Assembly (NCBI RefSeq): GCF_945605565.1 | Contig: NZ_OX216966.1 | Location: forward strand, 4,952,001 to 5,016,000 | Length of the DNA: 64,000 nt | Source of the DNA: Paenibacillus dendritiformis | Lineage (GTDB): Bacteria; Bacillota; Bacilli; Paenibacillales; Paenibacillaceae | Direction: 5' to 3' | Part shown: positions 52,783 to 62,766 of the stretch, piece by piece | Layout of the letters: each line of letters starts with the position of its first letter | How positions within the stretch are numbered: position 1 is the first letter of the stretch | Made by a program: the position numbers and the translations under genes | Notes under the pieces: model-generated | Databases searched by the model: none | Told to the model about the DNA's origin: nothing | Seen by the model: the letters and a program-made list of their open reading frames with translations, nothing else

Positions 52783-55700
52783 TGACGCTCCCCCTTTCGC
52801 CGTAATTTTTGCGCTTGTTGCGCGGCTCGCTGCTTGCTTTTGCGCTGTTCGTCAACAACAACGCCGAGTTGCGCCTCCGTTCCGTTTCCGTTTCCTTCGA
52901 GATAGTGCGCCAACAAGGAAATGGTCGGATATTTGAACAGATCGACAACATGGATCGGCCTTGCCAGTTCCGCTTCGAGTCCTTGCTGGACGCGAAGCAG
53001 GAGCAGAGAGTGGCCGCCCGCATCGAAAAAGTTATCGTGAATGCCCACTTCCTCTACCTTCAAATGGCGCTTCCATACCTCCGCAATTTGCCGCTGCAGC
53101 ATCGTCTCCGGCAGTACCGTGCCCTGTCGGCTCTCCCTGAAGTTGAATGCCCCAGGCTCGGGCAGTCTGGCCGCGTCTGCCTTCCCGTTGCGGGTCAACG
53201 GAATCTGATCCAGCTCCACATACGCCGCAGGCAGCATATATTCCGGCAGGCGGTCTCTCAGATGAAGCTGCATGCCGGTCGGGTCGAACGGCTTCTCGGC
53301 CGGAACCACATAAGCAATGATCCGGTCGTCCCTGTCCGCTTGGCATACCGTTAAGCAATCGGCGATCGCAGAATGCCGCAGAATCGCCTCTTGAATTTCG
53401 CGCAGCTCCACCCGATAGCCGCGAATTTTGACAAAGTCCCCCTGCCTGCCGATGAATTCAACGTTGCCGTCCGGCAAGTACCTCCCTAAGTCGCCCGTCC
53501 TGTATATTCGATCATGCTCCACTGCTGTATAAGGATTGGGGACAAACGCGGGGCGGCCTTGTTCCGCTTCCGCGTTCCCGATATAACCGGAAGCCAGATA
53601 AGGCGAGCGAATGCAGATTTCGCCCGTTTCTCCAATCCCCTTCATGCCCAGATCCGAATCCATCACGAGCAATTGCACGCCTTCTCTCCCTTTGCCGATC
53701 GGGATCGACGGCCCTGGATCCGCGGGAACGGAATAGATCCCCATAATTTGCGGCGTCTCTGTCGCCCCATACCCGTTCAGACAGCGGACCTGCGGAGCGA
53801 TCGCCCGGATATTCTCAATGTGGGACGGCATCAGCACATCACCGCCAAAAAAGGCATACCGCCATGCCCCGAGGTCGCACCTCTTATGCCCAGAGCTGCC
53901 TCCGCCCGCGATCACCATGCCCATCGCAGGGGTTACATGGGTAATCGTTATCCGGCGGCGTTCCATCCATTCCGTCACATATTCGGGAATAATCATCCGG
54001 CTTCCGTCCGGAATGCAGATCGCGGCCCCGATGGACAGCGGCACGAATATGTCCCGCAGCAATGGATCGTGTCCCAAGCCGGAGAACATGCTGAACCGAT
54101 CCCGCCAATCAAGCCGGAATTCATTCACTTGCCAGCGAATGAAGTTGGCAAGCGGCTCGTGCGTGCATTGAATTCCCTTCGGCGCTCCCGTCGTGCCCGA
54201 GGTAAAGAGCATATAGGCCGGATCGTCCAAGGAGCATCCCTTCTCGAGCTGCGCCAGCATCGCTCGGATGGAGTCTTCTTCATCAGCTGCATAATCGCCG
54301 TTGATGCCGTAAATGCAGAACGACACATGCCTTGCCCATTCATCGAGCAACCCGCCCGGTCTCTCCCGCTCCGCGCCGAGAAAGACGATGCCGTCCGCCT
54401 TGGACGCCTTGAGCAACTCTGTCGCGCGGATCGCCGGCTGCGCCGGATCAATCACCGCAAATGCCGAGCCGCTCTTGAGCACGGCGAGCATGGCGACGAT
54501 AAGAGACGCGCTTCGCTCACCGTATATGGCTATCACTCCTCGCCGCTGGCGGGCGAAGCGAATCAACTTCGCGGCCAGTCTGTCGCTGCGTTCATCCAGA
54601 TCGCGATACGTGTATTCGGCATCATCGCTATCGATGACCGCAATAGCCTCTGGACATTGCGCCGCCTTGTGCCTGAACATCAGATGAACCGGCTGCAGAA
54701 GCGGATCGCGAGCCTGCCTTAGCGGCATGCTCGGATCGGGCAGAACCGCGGCCGAGCGTTCGGTGAGGAGTGAATACCGCTCAATCGGCCAATCGGGATC
54801 ATTCACGATCTGGCGGCACAGACATTCGAATTGAGCCAGCATTTCGGTTGCCCTTTCCTCCCGGAACAGGTTGGAGGCATACGTCATCGTTAGTTGAATC
54901 CCTTCGGCTTGCTCCAGTGCGTACAGCGTCAGCTCGCATTTGGAATCGGGCTCGTCCAACTCGATGATCTGCGTAGTCAGTCCGCTCAACTGAGCCGTAA
55001 CCGGCGGAATGTTAAGCATATTGAACATGACCTGGAACATGGAGGAGCGGCTGAGATCCCGATCCGGTCTTGCCATCTCCACCAGCTTCTCGAAAGGCAT
55101 GTCCTGATGCGCATAAGCATTGATGGCTGCGTCCCTCGCTAACAACAGCAGCTGGTTAAAATCAGGATTGCCGGATAAATCAAGCCGGAGGAGCAGCGTG
55201 TTCACGAATAACCCGACGACTTGATCCAAATGACGGTGATGGCGGTTCGCAACCGGAACGCCGACGGCGATGTCGGAGGTTCCGCTCAATCGGTACAGCA
55301 GCGCATTGAAAACAGTGACGAGCGTCATGAACAGCGTGCAATTGTGCCGTTGCCCCAGCTCTTTCAACTCCTCGCTGAGCGCTTGCGGAAGCTTCAAGCT
55401 GACCTGCTTGCCCCGATAGCTCGACGCAAGCGTCCGAGGGCTGTCGGTCGGCAGCAGCAGGGGCGGAATCGGCTGCTCCAGCACGCCTGCCCAATATTGA
55501 AGCTGCTTGCAATAGGAGCCGCTTCCTATCCATTCTTGCTCCCAGCGGGCATAATCGGAATACGTCAGCGGCGGATTCGGCAAAGTCTCTCGGGATTGCC
55601 CGACCCGGATCGCATAGAGCTGCCGAAGCTCGTTCAGGAGTATGCCTGTCGACCAGCCGTCCGTGATAATATGGTGCAGCACTAGCACCAAGTAGTGGCG

Positions 55701-58700
55701 GCATTCTCCCGTGCGGAGCAGCGTCATCCGGTACAGCTCGCTATCCGACACCCGAATCGGACGACGGCACTCCTCTCTTATCCATTGCTGTGCCTCTTCC
55801 TCCGTGCATGTCTTGATTGCCAGCCGGAACGCCTTTTCCTCCCTGACTAAGGAGAAGGGGATACCTCCCTCTTGATGAATGGTCGTCCGGAGAGAATCAT
55901 GCCTGCGAATCAGCTCTTGCAGAGCTTGCTCAAGAGACTCCACGTCCAGCGGCCCGTCAAGAGACAACGTGCCGGGCAGCAAATAAGCCGTCTGATCCTC
56001 ATCCAGCTTCTGGAGGAACCACATTCTCTGCTGGGCGCTCGTTAGCGGAGCCCGGTAATCCCCGGCCAGCTTCAGCGGAACGATGTCCGCCTTGTCCGTT
56101 CCGCCCTCCGCCTTCTGCAGCATTCGGCGGATTTCGTATGCCATATCGCGCAGGGCGGGCTTGGCGAAGACCGTGCCGATCGGCAATTCGATGCCGAACA
56201 CGTCATGAATGGCCGTGATGAGCCGGGTTGCCAGCAAGGAGTGGCCGCCAGCCTCGAAGAATTGCTCTTCTGGACGCACCTGATTTTTCCCAAGCAATTG
56301 TTTCCATATTTGTATCATCACTTCTTCGACCATATCACTGCCGAAGCTGTTATCTTCCGGCGCGTCATGCATCCCGTAAGCCTCTTCGGCCTCCTCTGCA
56401 AGCAAGGAGCACAATGCTTTGCGATCCACCTTGCCATTGGGCGTCAAAGGCATGTCGCCTAGTACCACAAAGCGGGACGGAATGTAATGGCCCGGCATAC
56501 GTTCTTGCAGAAATTTCCTTACAGCCGTCTCCTCCCACGCTGATTGCGGCTTCATGACGACAAAAGCGACGAGCGAAGCCTGATCGGGAGCCTCTCCGGC
56601 GACAATGACGGCACAGTTGGCAATGTCAGCACGCTCTGACAAGTGGGATTCGATTTCGCCGAGATGAAGTCTTACCCCCCTGACCTTGACTTGATCGTCC
56701 CGTCTGCCAACGAACTGGAGCCTTCCGTCGGGCAGGCATCTTACCACATCGCCTGTTCGATATAAGCGCCCCGGCTCGTGTCCATCGCCGGCCGAAGGCG
56801 CAATGAATTTGGCCTGCGTCAATTCGGCATCGTTACAATACCCGCGGGCAAGCCCGATTCCGCCGACGTACAATTCGCCAATGCCCCCAGGCAATGGAGG
56901 CTGCATGTAGTCATTGAACACGTGCACCTCCACATTCGGGATCGCTTCTCCGAGATCGATGATCGATTCATCTGAACCGCATTCCTTGACCGTTACCCAG
57001 ACGGTTGCTTCCGAAGGACCGTATGCGTTGTAAAAACGCCTCCCCGGAGCCCAGCGTGCCACGATATCGCGGGTGCACGCTTCGCCCGCCGATATGACGA
57101 CCTCCAATTCCGGCAAGTCCGCATCCGGAATCAAGGTTAGAACAGATGGAGGAAGCACCGCATGAGAAATCCGCTTTTCCCTCATCCACCGTGCCATTGC
57201 CGCGCCGGGCATCAGCGTATCCCTGTCGGCCATGCACAGCGTTCCCCCGCTGCGAAATGCCATCACGACCTCAAACACCCAGGCATCGAAGCTGAAGGAT
57301 GCGAACTGGAGCACCTTGCTTCTATCGCTAAGATTGAAATATTGACGCTGCGCCTCTGCCATGTTCCATATGCCGCGGTGCTCGATCATGACAGCCTTCG
57401 GCTTGCCTGTGGATCCGGACGTGAAGATGACATATGCCAGGTCGCGGATTCCGACGTCCAGCCCGGTCGGCCTCGCGCTCTGGCCAGCAATGTCCGCCTC
57501 GTCCCGATCGAGCAGCGCCAGTTCGATGCCTTCTCCGAACGAACCCAGGCCGATCGGGGAAGTGCTGATGATGACCCTCATCTCGACCTTGTTCGCCATA
57601 TAGGCGATGCGCTGCGGCGGATATGAGGGATCGATCGGCACAAAGACCGCGCCGAGCTTCAAGACGGCAAATACCGCTGCGACCATGTCCGGCGAACGAC
57701 GCAAGCACACTCCTACAAATTGGCCCTTCCGTACGCCTTTGCCGGACAGCCACCAAGCGATGCGATTCGCCCTATGCTCCAGCTCCAGGTAGGTCAACGT
57801 ATCGTCCATGAACGTAACGGCCGCCGAGTCCGGCCGCTGCGACGCTTGATATTCGAGCAAATGATGCAAGCAGATGTGAGGCAGCGGCTCGGACGGGAGC
57901 TGCAACCGCCGGCCATGGCCAGATCGCGCATTCAGCCTCAGCGTGCCGATCCGCTCCTCCGGATTCCGCACGACCCCCTCGACCAGCTCCGTATACAAGC
58001 GCGCCATTGTCTTCATGAAGGCAGCACTGAACAAATTCGAGCGATAGATGAAAGAACCATGGATGAACGCGTCCGTCTCCTCCACCATCAAGACGAGCTC
58101 GAACGGCGTATCCTTGGTTCCCAGCGGCACCGGCCGCCAAATCATCCCCCCGAGCTCTGTCAGCTCCTGATCATCGCTTATGAATAGCGGAGAGCGAGTT
58201 CCATCCCCGCTTTGGGCCCGTTCCATGACAAACGCAACCTGAAACACGGGTGAAATCTTGGCATCGCGCTCCGGCTGCAGCCGTTCCGCCACCAAAGGGA
58301 ACGGATAATCCTGGTGCTCCATTGCCCCCAGCATTGATCGCTTGACCGAATCCGCGAGCTTCCCAAATGGCAATTCGCCCGAGCACTCGAGGCGCAGGGC
58401 AACCGTGTTGACCAAATAGCCGAAAACCTCCTCGAAGCCGGCTTCGTTCCTTCCGGAGACGAACGTGCCGATGACGACTTCCTCTTGCTCCGTATAGCGA
58501 TACAGCAGCGCAGCAAAGGAAGATAGCAGCAGCGTATTCACGGTAACACCGAGCTTCCTGCTTAATCGGATCACTTCTTGGGACAAGGATTCACTGAACC
58601 TGAAGATACAGTTTTCCCCTCTATGATCGTACGCGGAGGCTCCGCCCCCGACTTTGTCCGCGACCAGCGCGCAGATGGGCAGCGGCTCCGCAAGCGTACG

Positions 58701-59357
58701 CTCCCAGTAGTTCCGGTCTTGTTCTGCACGCTCACTCTGCAAAAAACGCTGCTGCCAATCCACGAATGCGCCGTAGCTGCGGCTCTCCCGCAATCGATCC
58801 CGAACCGGAACGCCATGCTGGTACCGATTTGCGAAATCGCGCAGCAGCATGACGATCGACCATGCGTCCGCAATTATGTGATGCATTGATATCAATAGTC
58901 GTGGCGGACGATCGGGAGCATAGAACAGGAAAATGCGGAACAGCGGGCCATCATGCAATGAGAACGGCTCCCGCATGCAGCGCTGGAACAATTCTTCCGC
59001 TTCGGATCCCCAAGACGCGAGCCGATGCACCCGAAAATCAACTTCTCCGTCCGGCCTTACATGACGTTTGATCTCTCCGTCTTCTATAGAAAACACAGTG
59101 CGCAAAGAACTGTACGTATCATATACACTTTGAAAGGATAAGCGCAGCTTATGTTCATCCACAGGCGTTAACAGATCCCATGCCGCTTGCATATGGTAGG
59201 CGCAATTGTCCGGATGGGCCTGCTGCAGCAGCCAGAGCGCCTTCTGCCCGTAAGATGCCATCGTATCCCGCTTCTCCTGACGCTGCTGCAGGAGCTGGCG
59301 GATCAGCCTTTCTTTGTCCTGGCGGGATAAGCCTGCAGTGACAATCGAATCGTTCAT
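52779..59357 (-). CDS. Dimodular NRPS: C-A1-PCP-C-A2-PCP
   Basis: About 2192 aa; AGGAG abuts an ATG at 59366, so the ATG at 59357 (9 nt spacing) is chosen. C1 has HHIIADAWS (about 157), A1 spans about 495-980, PCP1 has EAGGHSLLATR (about 1037), C2 has HHIITDGWS (about 1232), A2 spans about 1558-2055, PCP2 has DAGGHSLLLLR (about 2116). Hand-read pockets: A1 D-A-F-V-I-A-A-V-W-K, which I cannot match to a known amino acid; A2 D-P-R-H-F-G-G-Q-I-K, whose first half equals the Lys2 alpha-aminoadipate pocket, with FSGLGHDPLLRDIF in place of the usual FDxSVWE. No epimerisation domain. It takes the fatty beta-ketoacyl chain and adds two residues. Confidence 0.92.
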   Translation of the reverse strand: MNDSIVTAGLSRQDKERLIRQLLQQRQEKRDTMASYGQKALWLLQQAHPDNCAYHMQAAWDLLTPVDEHKLRLSFQSVYDTYSSLRTVFSIEDGEIKRHVRPDGEVDFRVHRLASWGSEAEELFQRCMREPFSLHDGPLFRIFLFYAPDRPPRLLISMHHIIADAWSIVMLLRDFANRYQHGVPVRDRLRESRSYGAFVDWQQRFLQSERAEQDRNYWERTLAEPLPICALVADKVGGGASAYDHRGENCIFRFSESLSQEVIRLSRKLGVTVNTLLLSSFAALLYRYTEQEEVVIGTFVSGRNEAGFEEVFGYLVNTVALRLECSGELPFGKLADSVKRSMLGAMEHQDYPFPLVAERLQPERDAKISPVFQVAFVMERAQSGDGTRSPLFISDDQELTELGGMIWRPVPLGTKDTPFELVLMVEETDAFIHGSFIYRSNLFSAAFMKTMARLYTELVEGVVRNPEERIGTLRLNARSGHGRRLQLPSEPLPHICLHHLLEYQASQRPDSAAVTFMDDTLTYLELEHRANRIAWWLSGKGVRKGQFVGVCLRRSPDMVAAVFAVLKLGAVFVPIDPSYPPQRIAYMANKVEMRVIISTSPIGLGSFGEGIELALLDRDEADIAGQSARPTGLDVGIRDLAYVIFTSGSTGKPKAVMIEHRGIWNMAEAQRQYFNLSDRSKVLQFASFSFDAWVFEVVMAFRSGGTLCMADRDTLMPGAAMARWMREKRISHAVLPPSVLTLIPDADLPELEVVISAGEACTRDIVARWAPGRRFYNAYGPSEATVWVTVKECGSDESIIDLGEAIPNVEVHVFNDYMQPPLPGGIGELYVGGIGLARGYCNDAELTQAKFIAPSAGDGHEPGRLYRTGDVVRCLPDGRLQFVGRRDDQVKVRGVRLHLGEIESHLSERADIANCAVIVAGEAPDQASLVAFVVMKPQSAWEETAVRKFLQERMPGHYIPSRFVVLGDMPLTPNGKVDRKALCSLLAEEAEEAYGMHDAPEDNSFGSDMVEEVMIQIWKQLLGKNQVRPEEQFFEAGGHSLLATRLITAIHDVFGIELPIGTVFAKPALRDMAYEIRRMLQKAEGGTDKADIVPLKLAGDYRAPLTSAQQRMWFLQKLDEDQTAYLLPGTLSLDGPLDVESLEQALQELIRRHDSLRTTIHQEGGIPFSLVREEKAFRLAIKTCTEEEAQQWIREECRRPIRVSDSELYRMTLLRTGECRHYLVLVLHHIITDGWSTGILLNELRQLYAIRVGQSRETLPNPPLTYSDYARWEQEWIGSGSYCKQLQYWAGVLEQPIPPLLLPTDSPRTLASSYRGKQVSLKLPQALSEELKELGQRHNCTLFMTLVTVFNALLYRLSGTSDIAVGVPVANRHHRHLDQVVGLFVNTLLLRLDLSGNPDFNQLLLLARDAAINAYAHQDMPFEKLVEMARPDRDLSRSSMFQVMFNMLNIPPVTAQLSGLTTQIIELDEPDSKCELTLYALEQAEGIQLTMTYASNLFREERATEMLAQFECLCRQIVNDPDWPIERYSLLTERSAAVLPDPSMPLRQARDPLLQPVHLMFRHKAAQCPEAIAVIDSDDAEYTYRDLDERSDRLAAKLIRFARQRRGVIAIYGERSASLIVAMLAVLKSGSAFAVIDPAQPAIRATELLKASKADGIVFLGAERERPGGLLDEWARHVSFCIYGINGDYAADEEDSIRAMLAQLEKGCSLDDPAYMLFTSGTTGAPKGIQCTHEPLANFIRWQVNEFRLDWRDRFSMFSGLGHDPLLRDIFVPLSIGAAICIPDGSRMIIPEYVTEWMERRRITITHVTPAMGMVIAGGGSSGHKRCDLGAWRYAFFGGDVLMPSHIENIRAIAPQVRCLNGYGATETPQIMGIYSVPADPGPSIPIGKGREGVQLLVMDSDLGMKGIGETGEICIRSPYLASGYIGNAEAEQGRPAFVPNPYTAVEHDRIYRTGDLGRYLPDGNVEFIGRQGDFVKIRGYRVELREIQEAILRHSAIADCLTVCQADRDDRIIAYVVPAEKPFDPTGMQLHLRDRLPEYMLPAAYVELDQIPLTRNGKADAARLPEPGAFNFRESRQGTVLPETMLQRQIAEVWKRHLKVEEVGIHDNFFDAGGHSLLLLRVQQGLEAELARPIHVVDLFKYPTISLLAHYLEGNGNGTEAQLGVVVDEQRKSKQRAAQQAQKLRRKGERQ

Positions 59358-59391
59358 CTTGTTCATCTCCTGTCATTGATGTGAAGCACGA

Positions 59392-62300
59392 TCATGACCC
59401 CTTCTCTTGCGTTAACAGCAGAAGCAGCCGATCCATGTCTTCGTCGGACAACTCGCCCAGATCTCGCTCCATGTCGCCGGAAGTCAGCAAATCGTCGATT
59501 TGCGATCGTTCTTCGTTGCTCTGCCTCTCCCGGGCATCCAGCAGGATGCCATGCAATTTCGATGCGGCCTGGCGGGTAGTCATCCCTTCCAAAAACTGAA
59601 CAATCGGCAAAGATACTTGGAATTGCTGTTCGATCGCATGCTTCAGCTGCAGCGCCATTATGGAATCCATCCCGAGCATGACCAGCGGTCGATCCAGGGA
59701 CAAGTCGGACGCGGGAATTATCTTCAGCATGCTGGCGAACATGCCCTGCAAGTGCTCCTCGAGCAGTGGCAGCGTTTCCATTCTATCGCGTACGGCTTGA
59801 AGGATATGCTGAACTGAGGAAGCGTGTCTAGAGCTTTCACTCGCCCGGTCCGTTTGCGAATCGGGCACCGCTCCAATCGTTCCTCTCTCCAACGCCTCCG
59901 GATCGTCGATCCACAGCCTTCTCTTCTCCCAAGGATAGGTCGGTATGGCAATGCATTGTCCCCGGCTGCCGATGGCATTCCAGTCCAGATCCGCCCCATA
60001 CCGGTATAACCTAGCCGCAGCCTCCGGCATGCATGCTCCGTCATCGCCCCTGCGCATCGAGAATGCCGCCAGCTTGACTTCTCCATCCTGACCGCATTCT
60101 TCTACATGCTGTGTGAGGACCGGATGAGGGCCGAGCTCTACAAAGGCATCGTATCCGTCCAGCATGGCCGCATGCAGCGCGTCCGCAAATCGAACAGGCT
60201 TGCGCATATTGTCAGACCAATGCTCCGCCCCCAGCCTCAGCCCATTCTCCATCCGCCCCGTCACCGTCGAATAGATGCGCAAGCGGGCCAGTCGGTGGCG
60301 AACCTGGCCAAGCTCGGTTTGAAGACGATCGCATAACGGCTCCATGAAGTGGCTGTGAAAGGCAAACGAGCTTGAAAGGAGATGGGTTTTAACCGTATCG
60401 GGCAGGTTCCTCAGCAAGCGCTCCACTTCATGTGCTTCTCCGGCCAGGACAACGGATGAGGGCCCGTTCACCGCCGCTATCCCTACGCCCGGATATTCGC
60501 CGAGGCGCTGCTCGATATCGGCAAGCGGCATGCGTATGGAGACCATGGCACCTTGTCCCTTGGTCGATTGCATGAGCGTGCCGCGCCAATATACGATACG
60601 CATCGCATCTTCCAAGGTGAGCACGCCCGCCGCGTAGTGCGCGGAAATTTCTCCAAGACTGTGCCCGATGACCGCCTTCGGTTCAATTCCCCAGCTTCTC
60701 CATAGAGCGAGAAGGGACGCTTGAACGGCAAAGACGAGCGGCTGAGCCGCATCGGTGCGATCCGCCCAAGCATCGTCAGCTCCGCGGTGAAGTTCGTCCC
60801 ACAACGACCATCCGGCATACTTGCTCCATATCGCATCGCATTCCAGGAATGTTCGTGTAAATGCGTTATCCCCGGATAAGTATTGCAGTCCCATTCCGTT
60901 CCATTGATTGCCTTGGCCGGAGAAGACGAACACAAGATTGGACGGATCGGCGCTCGCGCAAGTCGAAGTAAGTCTCTCCAACCCAAGAGCGAGCTCCTCG
61001 CGATTGCTCCCGAGAACGGCTGCGCGCCAGGCACGGTGCGTACGTCTCTGCTGCGCCGTGTAGCAAATATCGTCCAACGAAGCATCAGCGCGCTCCTGCA
61101 GGTATCGTTGCATGTCGGCAGCAAGACGCGTCAGGGAGCCGTGGCTATTGGCGGACAAAGGAAGAATATGTAATGAAGGAGGTGCCTGCTGCGATGTCTG
61201 CGCCGGCGGCATCAACGAAGTTGCATACTGCTGCAGCACCACGTGAGCATTCGTTCCGCCGAAGCCGAATGAGCTCACCCCGGCCACCGAACGTCTGCTT
61301 CCTGACGACCAGCTTACCGGATCCCGCACGATCTGGAGCGGAAGATCGCGAAGCGGGATGTATGGATTGATCTCTTCCAGGTTCAAGTTCGGAACCCATT
61401 CCCGGTAGTGCAGGCAAAGCACGGTCTTGATGAAGCCGGCAATGCCGGCAGCCGCCTCCAGATGACCGATGTTGGTCTTGACCGAACCGATGTAGCACTT
61501 GCTCGCAGCGGAGCGATTCCTAGACAGCACCCGCCCGATCGCCTGAACTTCGATCGGATCTCCCAAAGCGGTTCCCGTCCCGTGCGCTTCGATATAGTCG
61601 ATCTCCTCTCCGGATAAGCCCGCGATGCGGTACGCGTCCTGCAGCACCTCTTCCTGGGCCTGACCATTGGGTGCAGTTAAGCCGTTGCTTAAGCCGTCCT
61701 GATTGACGGCACTCCCCCTGATCACGGCGTATATGCGATCACGGTCGCGAAGGGCAGCAGCCAGCGGCTTCAAGATGACCGCGCCGGCTCCTTCTCCCCG
61801 TACGTAACCGTCAGCGCGCGAATCGAACGTTTTGCACCTGCCGTCTGCCGAGAGCATTCCCGCTTCGCGGAAAGCTTTGCTGATGGCCGGATTCAATATC
61901 ACGTTCACCCCGCCCGCGATCGCCATATTCGTCTCGCCCGTTTTCAAACTTTGGCAAGCCAGATGAACCGCGACGAGAGAGGAGGAGCAGGCTGTATCCA
62001 CGGCCATGCTTGGGCCCCGCAAGTTCCATATATACGAAATTCGATTGGCGGCAATGCAATTGGAATTTCCCGTCACCGTATAAATGCCGCTTCGCTCGTA
62101 ATCGGACAGCTTGCCGCAGCCGTAATCGTTGCTGGAAATGCCGACGAACACGCCCGTCCTCGAGCCGTTCATCGCTTCGTTCGTCAATCCCGCATCCTCG
62201 AGCGCCTCCCATACCACTTCCAACAGCATACGCTGCTGCGGATCCATCTGCTCCGCCTCGCGGGGAGATAAGTGGAAGGCTTCATTATCGAACAGGTCGA

Positions 62301-62766
62301 TTTCTTCAACGATACCGGCACGGTGCATACCGTCCTGCGCGAACCGTGACGAGCGCAGCTCGGGCATCTCCGTTATGCAATTTTCTCCGCTGCGGAGATG
62401 ATGCCAATATTCGTCGATGCTGCTCGATTTGGGAAATCGGCAGCCCATACCGATGACAGCAATCGCGTCCTCTTGCTCGGCTCCGCAGTCATCTCGTGCT
62501 GCATGCCCATCCTCCCCTCCGAACGCAAAATGCCGAGCCACGGCTTGGATGGAAGGATAGTCCCAGAACAGGGTTGGATCAACGGAACGCTTAACGAACG
62601 ATTCCAATTCACCGGATAAAGACACCAATTCCTTCGAGTCAAGGCCATATCGGGAAAATGGAAATTCGGCCTTGATTTCATGTTGCGATATTTGCTTCAG
62701 CGCGCTGATTTGCTGCACGAACCAATTACATATGTCCTTGTAACGCTTGTCCTGTCCCTTGTCCAT
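59392..62766 (-). CDS. Type I PKS: ACP-KS-AT-ACP (loading of fatty acid and first extension)
   Basis: 1124 aa. N-terminal ACP with Ser in YGLDSKEL (about 43), KS with DTACSSS (about 257), EAHGTGTALGDP and KTNIGHLE, AT with GHSLGEIS (about 700) and FAFHS (about 800; HAFH-like, malonyl type), second ACP with LGMDSIMALQ (about 1030). No reductive domains and no aminotransferase, so the fatty chain is extended to a beta-keto acyl chain. The first ACP is placed to receive the acyl group from the fatty acyl-AMP ligase. Its start lies inside the ligase gene (41 bp overlap) with GGGGTGG upstream, which suggests translational coupling. Confidence 0.92.
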   Translation of the reverse strand: MDKGQDKRYKDICNWFVQQISALKQISQHEIKAEFPFSRYGLDSKELVSLSGELESFVKRSVDPTLFWDYPSIQAVARHFAFGGEDGHAARDDCGAEQEDAIAVIGMGCRFPKSSSIDEYWHHLRSGENCITEMPELRSSRFAQDGMHRAGIVEEIDLFDNEAFHLSPREAEQMDPQQRMLLEVVWEALEDAGLTNEAMNGSRTGVFVGISSNDYGCGKLSDYERSGIYTVTGNSNCIAANRISYIWNLRGPSMAVDTACSSSLVAVHLACQSLKTGETNMAIAGGVNVILNPAISKAFREAGMLSADGRCKTFDSRADGYVRGEGAGAVILKPLAAALRDRDRIYAVIRGSAVNQDGLSNGLTAPNGQAQEEVLQDAYRIAGLSGEEIDYIEAHGTGTALGDPIEVQAIGRVLSRNRSAASKCYIGSVKTNIGHLEAAAGIAGFIKTVLCLHYREWVPNLNLEEINPYIPLRDLPLQIVRDPVSWSSGSRRSVAGVSSFGFGGTNAHVVLQQYATSLMPPAQTSQQAPPSLHILPLSANSHGSLTRLAADMQRYLQERADASLDDICYTAQQRRTHRAWRAAVLGSNREELALGLERLTSTCASADPSNLVFVFSGQGNQWNGMGLQYLSGDNAFTRTFLECDAIWSKYAGWSLWDELHRGADDAWADRTDAAQPLVFAVQASLLALWRSWGIEPKAVIGHSLGEISAHYAAGVLTLEDAMRIVYWRGTLMQSTKGQGAMVSIRMPLADIEQRLGEYPGVGIAAVNGPSSVVLAGEAHEVERLLRNLPDTVKTHLLSSSFAFHSHFMEPLCDRLQTELGQVRHRLARLRIYSTVTGRMENGLRLGAEHWSDNMRKPVRFADALHAAMLDGYDAFVELGPHPVLTQHVEECGQDGEVKLAAFSMRRGDDGACMPEAAARLYRYGADLDWNAIGSRGQCIAIPTYPWEKRRLWIDDPEALERGTIGAVPDSQTDRASESSRHASSVQHILQAVRDRMETLPLLEEHLQGMFASMLKIIPASDLSLDRPLVMLGMDSIMALQLKHAIEQQFQVSLPIVQFLEGMTTRQAASKLHGILLDARERQSNEERSQIDDLLTSGDMERDLGELSDEDMDRLLLLLTQEKGS

